A stretch of 64,000 bases of DNA. It comes from Thiodiazotropha sp037384425. Lineage in GTDB: Bacteria > Pseudomonadota > Gammaproteobacteria > Chromatiales > Chromatiaceae. The notes beneath the pieces are model-generated. The model was not told where the DNA came from, searched no databases, and was given only the letters and a program-made list of their open reading frames with translations. The translations under genes were made by a program, and so were the position numbers. Below, piece after piece: positions 58,541 to 64,000 of this stretch (its first letter is position 1; the number at the start of each line of letters is the position of its first letter). The stretch covers positions 124,001-188,000 of the forward strand of contig JARROA010000011.1 in assembly GCA_037384425.1 (NCBI GenBank), written 5' to 3'.

Positions 58541-59449
58541 ATGGGGTCCTCAGCAGTGCAGTCACTCACAACCATCGGCGACCTCATCCGCTGGGGCGCC
58601 AGCAGATTCAATGAGGCGGATCTCCATTTCGGACATGGCACGGACAATGCCATTGACGAGGCGGCGGCCCTGGTACTGCATGTACTGCATCTTCCCCCGG
58701 ACCTGCATGGCAGCTGGCTGCAGAGCCATGTGACAGCACAGGAGCGTGAACAGGCGTTCCAGCTGATCAGGAGGCGCATCGATGAGCGTGTGCCCCTCCC
58801 TTATCTGACCGGTGAGGCCTGGTTCGCGGGTCTTCGCTTCCGGGTCAGTCCCCATGTGCTTATTCCCCGATCACCACTTGCAGAGTTGATCGAGCAGGGA
58901 TTCAGCCCCTGGCTCGATGTCGATCGACTCGAACGTGCCTTGGATCTCTGTTGCGGGAGTGGCTGCATCGGCATCGCCACGGCCGTGCATCATCCCCACT
59001 GCAGGGTGGATTTGGTCGATATCTCTCCACAAGCCCTGGATATTTGTCAGGAAAATATTCACCTGCATGCAGTGGAAGACCGGGTCGAGACGTTCCGGTC
59101 CGACCTCTTCTCCGAGCTGCCGACTGTTCAGTACGATCTGATTCTCTCCAATCCTCCCTATGTGGGAAGCGCTGAGATGGCGATCCTGCCTGATGAATAT
59201 GGCCATGAGCCCAGATTGGCGCTCGAGGCTGAAGAGGACGGTTTGGCGATCGTCAAGCGGATACTCAAGCGGGCCCCCGATTTCCTGGCACCTGATGGTG
59301 TCTTGATTGTCGAAGTGGGGAACAGTGCACAATTACTGCAGGAGACCTATCCGGAGATCCCTTTTGTATGGCTTGATTTCGCCCGGGGTGGTGAGGGGGT
59401 GTTTCTACTGGGGGCACAAGATCTGGCACAATACGCCATTAACATTTGA
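58541..59449 (+). CDS. prmB: Ribosomal protein uL3 glutamine methyltransferase
   Basis: 302-aa SAM-dependent enzyme methylating a Gln of ribosomal protein L3. The N-terminal helical domain (about 1-110) has RRRIDERVPLPYLTGEAWF. The SAM core has DLCCGSGCIGIA and the substrate-binding SNPPYV. ATG 58541 is preferred to a TTG five codons earlier. The length is close to that of E. coli PrmB. It is followed 72 bases later by a small unknown gene. Confidence 0.94.
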   Translation: MGSSAVQSLTTIGDLIRWGASRFNEADLHFGHGTDNAIDEAAALVLHVLHLPPDLHGSWLQSHVTAQEREQAFQLIRRRIDERVPLPYLTGEAWFAGLRFRVSPHVLIPRSPLAELIEQGFSPWLDVDRLERALDLCCGSGCIGIATAVHHPHCRVDLVDISPQALDICQENIHLHAVEDRVETFRSDLFSELPTVQYDLILSNPPYVGSAEMAILPDEYGHEPRLALEAEEDGLAIVKRILKRAPDFLAPDGVLIVEVGNSAQLLQETYPEIPFVWLDFARGGEGVFLLGAQDLAQYAINI

Positions 59450-59521
59450 GGCTGAGAGGATGCCGAATTTCCTTTCTGCCTGCTCGAAACAATATTCGAA
59501 GAGCGATAGGTATCATACAAG

Positions 59522-59839
59522 ATGAGTCTACAGAGAGCCCGCAGTGCAGAAGAGTACGTGGAATGGGTCAAGCAGGCCGTCTTCGAGGTCGACGACTTGC
59601 GCGACTGCTACGATTTCCAGATGGACGAGATCGGACGCTACCCCACGTTCCTAGAGCCTCTGGAGCAGGGTATCAAGGCCTTGCAACAGACGATGATCGA
59701 TGGCGAGTACCATTTCGGCCGGGAGGATCTGCCTTTCATGGAGCTGGTCAATCGCCATGGAGACGACATCCCCTTCGCCATTCTGTTAAGGCAGATCAAT
59801 GAGACCCATCGCAAGGGCATCGATGTGGATGCCGAGTGA
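59522..59839 (+). CDS. Conserved-looking small acidic protein, unknown
   Basis: 105-aa cytosolic protein that I cannot place. It is acidic and mostly helical, with a single Cys (DLRDCYDF) and no signal peptide or membrane helix. Codon use resembles neighbouring genes, and the frame is clean between prmB and hemN (40 bases before the latter), supporting a real gene. It may be co-transcribed with hemN. Confidence 0.7.
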   Translation: MSLQRARSAEEYVEWVKQAVFEVDDLRDCYDFQMDEIGRYPTFLEPLEQGIKALQQTMIDGEYHFGREDLPFMELVNRHGDDIPFAILLRQINETHRKGIDVDAE

Positions 59840-59879
59840 CGGTATCGGTCAGGCTGCCAATCCAAATCCGAGAGAATCC

Positions 59880-61265
59880 ATGGACCACACAACCCTTTTC
59901 GACTTTGAACTGATATCGAAATACGACCAGAGCGGTCCTCGTTATACCTCATACCCGACGGCCGTCCAGTTTCACGAGGGGTTCGACGAAGAGTCCTACA
60001 AGCGGGTCCTGCGTGAGAGCAATGAAGGAGGAAGCCCACTCTCACTCTATTTTCATATTCCCTTCTGCGACACCATCTGTTTCTACTGCGCCTGCAACAA
60101 AGTGGCCACCAAGGACCGCAGTATGGCGGCTGACTATCTGAGCCGGGTCTACGAGGAACTGCGTATGCAGTCCGCGCTGATCGACCCCTCGAGGGTGGTG
60201 ACGCAGCTGCATTGGGGAGGGGGCACTCCCACTTTCATCAGCCATGACGAGATGCGGGAACTGGTGGCCCAGACCCGCAAGTATTTCACCCTGCTGGACG
60301 ACGACAGTGGTGAGTACTCAATCGAAATCGATCCTCGCGAAGCCAAGGGCGACACCGTGAAACTGCTGCGCGAACTGGGCTTCAATCGTATGAGCCTGGG
60401 AGTTCAAGATTTCGATGCGCGGGTGCAGAAGGCGGTCAATCGAATTCAGACAAAACAGGAGACGCTCTCGGTGCTGCAGGCAGCCAGGGACGAGGGCTTC
60501 CGTTCCATGAGCATTGATCTGATCTATGGATTGCCGTTTCAGAGTGTCGAGAGCTTCTCCTCGACCCTGGATCAGATACTTGAGGTCGATCCTGACAGGC
60601 TCTCGATCTTCAATTACGCTCACCTGCCCGAGCGTTTCAAACCCCAACGGCGCATCAACGAGGAGCAACTGCCTCCAGCCCAGGAGAAGCTCGATATTCT
60701 GCAGATGACCATCGACAAACTCTCGTCGGCCGGTTATGTCTACATCGGCATGGATCATTTCGCCAAACCCGAGGATGAACTGGTCAAAGCGCAGGAGAAC
60801 GGCACCCTTTACCGTAACTTCCAAGGGTATTCCACGCATTCGGATTGCGATCTGATCGGCATTGGGGTCACTTCGATCGGTATGGTTGGACCGAGCTATG
60901 CACAGAACATGCGCTCCCTGGATGAATACTACCAGCGGATTGATAGCGGCCGGCTGCCCATCTTCAAAGGCATAGAGCTGACTCGCGATGATCAGATACG
61001 ACGCGATGTCATCACACGGCTGATCTGCCATTTTTCGCTTAAGATTCCCGATTTCGAAGCGCGTTGGGGGATCAACTTTGCGGAATACTTCGCTACGGAG
61101 CTGGCCAAGCTGGAGGGAATGCAGCAGGACGGACTGGTGGAAATTGCAAACAACTCGATCTCGGTCAAGCCGAGAGGGCGCCTGCTGATCCGCAATATCT
61201 GCATGCAGTTCGACGCCTACCTGAACTCTCAGGCGGCGAAGGGCAGTTTTTCAAAAGTCATATAG
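59880..61265 (+). CDS. hemN: Oxygen-independent coproporphyrinogen III oxidase
   Basis: Radical-SAM enzyme of 461 aa that converts coproporphyrinogen III to protoporphyrinogen IX in the anaerobic heme route. The cluster motif is C63-x3-C67-x2-C70 with a neighbouring C72, as in E. coli HemN. Also visible are YTSYPTA near the start, HWGGGTPTF and GVQDFD. The start at 59880 gives the family N-terminus and excludes overlap with the preceding gene. The length is full. Confidence 0.96.
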   Translation: MDHTTLFDFELISKYDQSGPRYTSYPTAVQFHEGFDEESYKRVLRESNEGGSPLSLYFHIPFCDTICFYCACNKVATKDRSMAADYLSRVYEELRMQSALIDPSRVVTQLHWGGGTPTFISHDEMRELVAQTRKYFTLLDDDSGEYSIEIDPREAKGDTVKLLRELGFNRMSLGVQDFDARVQKAVNRIQTKQETLSVLQAARDEGFRSMSIDLIYGLPFQSVESFSSTLDQILEVDPDRLSIFNYAHLPERFKPQRRINEEQLPPAQEKLDILQMTIDKLSSAGYVYIGMDHFAKPEDELVKAQENGTLYRNFQGYSTHSDCDLIGIGVTSIGMVGPSYAQNMRSLDEYYQRIDSGRLPIFKGIELTRDDQIRRDVITRLICHFSLKIPDFEARWGINFAEYFATELAKLEGMQQDGLVEIANNSISVKPRGRLLIRNICMQFDAYLNSQAAKGSFSKVI

Positions 61266-61352
61266 GGATTAAGTTTTACGGCCGGGTGCCGCTGTTTTCT
61301 GACTGAGGCTTCCCGTAATACATCAATAACGGACACTTGTTTCAGTATATTC

Positions 61353-62783
61353 ATGAGTTCTGGTTATCTGTTCGATGAAAAATCAAGGGAAATCAGCAGA
61401 TTGCTGTTTCTTCTCGATATTCTGCTGACCCTGTTGGTGATGATTCTGCTGTATCGGGTCCACCAGTATTTTGGTGCGAAAATGAATCAAAACCTGGCGA
61501 GTTATGTCGCCCTGTTGCCGATCATCGGCGTGCCGCTGGGTTATTTCCTGCACAGGTTTGGTGCCTACCAGGGGCTGCGCGTCGTCTCCCTGGTCAATTA
61601 CGCCTATGTGGTGAGCAAGGCCTTCCTGATCAGTCTGGCTATCCTGGTCGTTATCCTGTTCTTTCTCCAGGTTGACTTCGTCGACCGCTCGCTGCTGATC
61701 GAGTATGCCGTGCTGAGCACGCTCGTCATGGTCTCGGTGCGCGGCGGATTGGTCTGGTGGTATTTCCGGCGCTCGGTGCAAAAGGGTGAGAATTACCTGA
61801 AGCTGCTGATCATAGGCACCGGTAAACGTGCTCAGCACCTGACGGAGATGCTCAACCGTCACAATGAGTGGGGTATCCACATCCTCGGCTATCTGGATAC
61901 GGACGTCGAGCATGTAGGGGATTCGGTATTAAACGCGAAGGTTCTGGGTACCGTACACGAGATCGAGAAGGTACTGACCAGTCAGGTCGTCGATGAAGTG
62001 ATTCTCGCCGTACCACGAAGCAGTCTCAGATATATGGAGGAGATCGTCGCTGCCTGTGAAGAGCAGGGGGTGAGGTTTCGGTTCATGGCCGACGTGTTCG
62101 ATCTTCAGGTGGCGAGGATGCAGATGGTGGAAATGGACGGCATACCACTGCTGACTTTTGATCCCGTGGCACAGAACGAGAAGATGTTGCTGGCGAAAAG
62201 GCTGATGGATCTGAGTTTCGTGTTGGCTTCGATGCCGCTGGTGCTTCCCATCATGGCCCTGATCGCATTGGCCATAAAGCTCGATGACGGCGGGCCGATC
62301 TTCTTCGTCCAGGAGCGAGTGGGTCTGCGCAAGCGACTTTTTCCGATGTTGAAATTCCGTTCCATGGTGGTGGACGCCGAAGCCAAGCTGAAAGAGATCG
62401 AGCATCTCAACGAGGCGGAAGGGCCCAATTTCAAGATCGCCCATGACCCCCGTATCACACGCGTCGGCCGATTCATTCGCAAAACCAGTCTGGACGAGCT
62501 GCCCCAACTGCTGAACGTCATACGCGGTCATATGAGTCTGGTCGGTCCCCGCCCCATGTCCCAGCGGGATGTCGAGCTGTTCGACAGGGGTATTCAACGC
62601 AAGCGTTTCAGTGTAAAACCCGGATTGACCTGTATCTGGCAGATCTCCGGGCGGAGCAATCTCTCGTTCGAGAAGTGGCTGGAACTGGATCTGCAATATA
62701 TCGACGACTGGAACCTCTGGATGGATCTCAAGATTCTGTTCAAGACCGTTCCGGTCGTTCTCAAGGGCAGCGGGGCTGTCTGA
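61353..62783 (+). CDS. Polyprenyl glycosylphosphotransferase (EPS initiation)
   Basis: Inner-membrane enzyme of 476 aa that starts a polysaccharide repeat by moving a sugar-phosphate onto undecaprenyl phosphate. It has four N-terminal helices (about 15-130), a cytosolic Rossmann-like region (about 145-270, LIIGTGKRAQHL), a fifth helix near 285-310 and the bacterial sugar transferase domain (about 285-470) with KFRSMVVDAE, RKTSLDELPQLLNV and SLVGPRPM. It begins a likely EPS operon with the next gene. Confidence 0.92.
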   Translation: MSSGYLFDEKSREISRLLFLLDILLTLLVMILLYRVHQYFGAKMNQNLASYVALLPIIGVPLGYFLHRFGAYQGLRVVSLVNYAYVVSKAFLISLAILVVILFFLQVDFVDRSLLIEYAVLSTLVMVSVRGGLVWWYFRRSVQKGENYLKLLIIGTGKRAQHLTEMLNRHNEWGIHILGYLDTDVEHVGDSVLNAKVLGTVHEIEKVLTSQVVDEVILAVPRSSLRYMEEIVAACEEQGVRFRFMADVFDLQVARMQMVEMDGIPLLTFDPVAQNEKMLLAKRLMDLSFVLASMPLVLPIMALIALAIKLDDGGPIFFVQERVGLRKRLFPMLKFRSMVVDAEAKLKEIEHLNEAEGPNFKIAHDPRITRVGRFIRKTSLDELPQLLNVIRGHMSLVGPRPMSQRDVELFDRGIQRKRFSVKPGLTCIWQISGRSNLSFEKWLELDLQYIDDWNLWMDLKILFKTVPVVLKGSGAV

Positions 62784-62811
62784 ATTTCATCCGTTATCTG
62801 GGGAGCGGGCC

Positions 62812-63570
62812 ATGGGGCAACACGATACCGTCAATCTGTTCGGCATTCCGGTCGAGGCCATGACCATGGATCAGACCCTCGATCTGGTGGATGAGGTGAT
62901 CCAATCTCGCAAGTCGCTGCAGATCGGCGTCATCAATGCAGCCAAGGTCGTCAACATGGACAAGGATCCGGAGTTGCGCGAGGCGGTACTCTCATCGGAC
63001 ATCATCCTGGCTGACGGCGCCGCGGTGGTCTGGGCGAGCAAGCTCCTGGGCACGCCGCTGCCGGAGCGGGTGGCCGGCATCGATCTGATGTTCGGCATGT
63101 TCGAGCGGGGCAATGAGCGGGGTTACCGGGTTTTCTGCCTCGGCGCCACAGAAGAGATCTCCAAGACGGTGGAGGAGAATCTGGCCAGAGACTATCCCGG
63201 ACTGACCCTGGCGGGACGACACCACGGCTATTTCACGGATGACGAGGCGCAGGAGATCGCCGATCAGGTCAAGGCTTCGAAGGCGGATATCCTGCTGGTG
63301 GCCATGACCTCACCGAAGAAGGAGCGTTTCCTCGCCAAGTGGATGGCCCATATGGAGGTGCCCGTCTGTCATGGCGTGGGAGGTTCTTTCGATGTCTATG
63401 CCGGCAAGGTGGAAAGGGCACCCGAACGTTGGCAGAAACTGGGGCTCGAATGGCTCTATCGCGTTAAGCAGGAGCCTGGAAGGTTGTGGAAACGCTATCT
63501 GTTCACCAACGCCAGTTTTATCTGGATGTTGTTGAAGTCACTGGTCGGTTTCAAAAAAGCCGTGGCCTGA
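62812..63570 (+). CDS. WecG/TagA/CpsF glycosyltransferase
   Basis: 252-aa cytosolic GT26-family enzyme. Motifs: INAAKVVNM, ILADGAAVVW, FCLGATEE, SPKKERF and GVGGSFDVYAGKVERAP. The family often adds the second sugar (for example ManNAcA or a mannose) to an undecaprenyl-linked primer, matching the upstream initiator 28 bases away. The C-terminal helix (about 222-245) is membrane-associated. The exact sugar is unknown. Confidence 0.93.
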   Translation: MGQHDTVNLFGIPVEAMTMDQTLDLVDEVIQSRKSLQIGVINAAKVVNMDKDPELREAVLSSDIILADGAAVVWASKLLGTPLPERVAGIDLMFGMFERGNERGYRVFCLGATEEISKTVEENLARDYPGLTLAGRHHGYFTDDEAQEIADQVKASKADILLVAMTSPKKERFLAKWMAHMEVPVCHGVGGSFDVYAGKVERAPERWQKLGLEWLYRVKQEPGRLWKRYLFTNASFIWMLLKSLVGFKKAVA

Positions 63571-63636
63571 ACCGGAACTGTTTCGGTATCGCCGCACCCT
63601 GCCGGGTACGGCCCGTCACATCGGATTGCTCCTACT

Positions 63637-63978
63637 CTACTTCAATGCCTGCTGGGCCTTTTTATGCCCCTGTGCGGCGGCCCGCTGAATCCAGTTCATG
63701 GCCTGAGCCTCGCTTCTTTCAACTCCAAGCCCGTGAAAATAGAGGTAGCCGAGGGTGTACTGTGCATCCGCATAACCGGAAGAGGCCAGCGGATAAACCA
63801 GCTGAAACACCTTCTGATAGTCTTCAGCGGCATAGGCCTTGTGGGCCTCCTGCATGACCGCTTGCGGATCCGGCTGACTCTCATCATCGGGGGTTGTGGA
63901 GCAGCCCGCCAACTGCAGCCCCAGCAATAATACGGCCATGATGAGTATAAAACGTGTGCGTGTGGTCTTGTACGGCAT
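63637..63978 (-). CDS. Sel1-repeat lipoprotein
   Basis: 113-aa predicted outer- or inner-membrane lipoprotein. The signal peptide ends in the lipobox LAGC with C26. The mature part has Sel1-type TPR units (about 45-110), including YADAQYTLGYLYFHGLGVERS and AMNWIQRAAAQGHKKAQ. It is convergent with the glycosyltransferase gene. Its partner proteins are unknown. Confidence 0.85.
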   Translation of the reverse strand: MPYKTTRTRFILIMAVLLLGLQLAGCSTTPDDESQPDPQAVMQEAHKAYAAEDYQKVFQLVYPLASSGYADAQYTLGYLYFHGLGVERSEAQAMNWIQRAAAQGHKKAQQALK

Positions 63979-64000
63979 GTGACTCAGCCTATCAGTTGAT

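Noticed and set aside
61353..63570. A complete exopolysaccharide cluster
   Set aside because: Only the initiating transferase and one further glycosyltransferase are present; a convergent lipoprotein gene follows, and no flippase, polymerase or Wza/Wzc genes are visible.

Overview
The window is a stretch of bacterial chromosome, GC-rich and densely coded on both strands, from a gammaproteobacterium. The evidence is gene order. The run nnr-tsaE-amiB-mutL-miaA-hfq-hflX-hflK-hflC-(DUF2065)-hisZ-purA (12.1-25.2 kb), the block gacA-uvrC-pgsA-tRNA-Gly-Cys-Leu (50.3-55.0 kb), and the pairs cmoA-cmoB and orn/rsgA are all conserved gammaproteobacterial synteny. PEP-CTERM sorting features, a DUF2934 protein, a UMF1-type MFS carrier, an OprC/NosA-like copper receptor and an exported rhodanese suggest an aquatic or sediment lineage, perhaps a sulfur-oxidising Chromatiales relative. 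That last placement is inference.

Layout. 0-6 kb: a truncated metal-efflux permease, an AT-rich gap with a PEP-CTERM protein, a glycine-zipper envelope protein, a PepSY protein with a PhoP/PhoQ-like two-component system, and a metallophosphoesterase. 6-12 kb: a minus-strand operon (M48 protease, small cytochrome c, rsgA, CarS-like protein) divergent from orn and a VanZ-type membrane protein, then queG divergent from nnr. 12-25 kb: the large housekeeping run covering NAD(P)HX repair, tRNA t6A and i6A modification, cell-wall splitting, mismatch repair, Hfq, HflX/K/C, HisZ and PurA. 25-34 kb: a Sco copper chaperone, an RDD protein, a PilZ protein, a large PAS histidine kinase with its FixJ-type regulator, a UMF1 transporter and cmoAB. 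Two copies of an intergenic repeat flank the signalling block.

34-49 kb: a polysaccharide-deacetylase-like protein, a translationally coupled Lpd-like reductase and OsmC pair, small exported proteins, a TonB-dependent copper-type receptor, a DMT exporter, a Lys-rich DUF2934 protein, phosphoglucomutase, an exported rhodanese, a PEP-CTERM-associated outer-membrane barrel, htpG behind a clear sigma-32 promoter, adk and a thioredoxin. 49-55 kb: yqiB, gacA, a family-5-type uracil-DNA glycosylase, uvrC, pgsA, an exported Hsp20-like protein and three tRNAs. 55-64 kb: a CPA2 antiporter ending in a 29-bp perfect inverted repeat, a FemAB/GNAT-like protein, a solitary iscR with an IscR-type box, prmB, hemN, and two exopolysaccharide glycosyltransferases, followed by a convergent Sel1 lipoprotein.

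No rRNA, CRISPR array, prophage or intact transposase is visible. Most genes are ordinary core genes. The observations most worth following are the palindromic element at 56.5 kb with related fragments elsewhere, the OsmC/Lpd pair, the copper receptor motif, the CarS-like protein coupled to rsgA, the VanZ fusion and the isolated iscR. I did not find a convincing wholly new multi-gene system.
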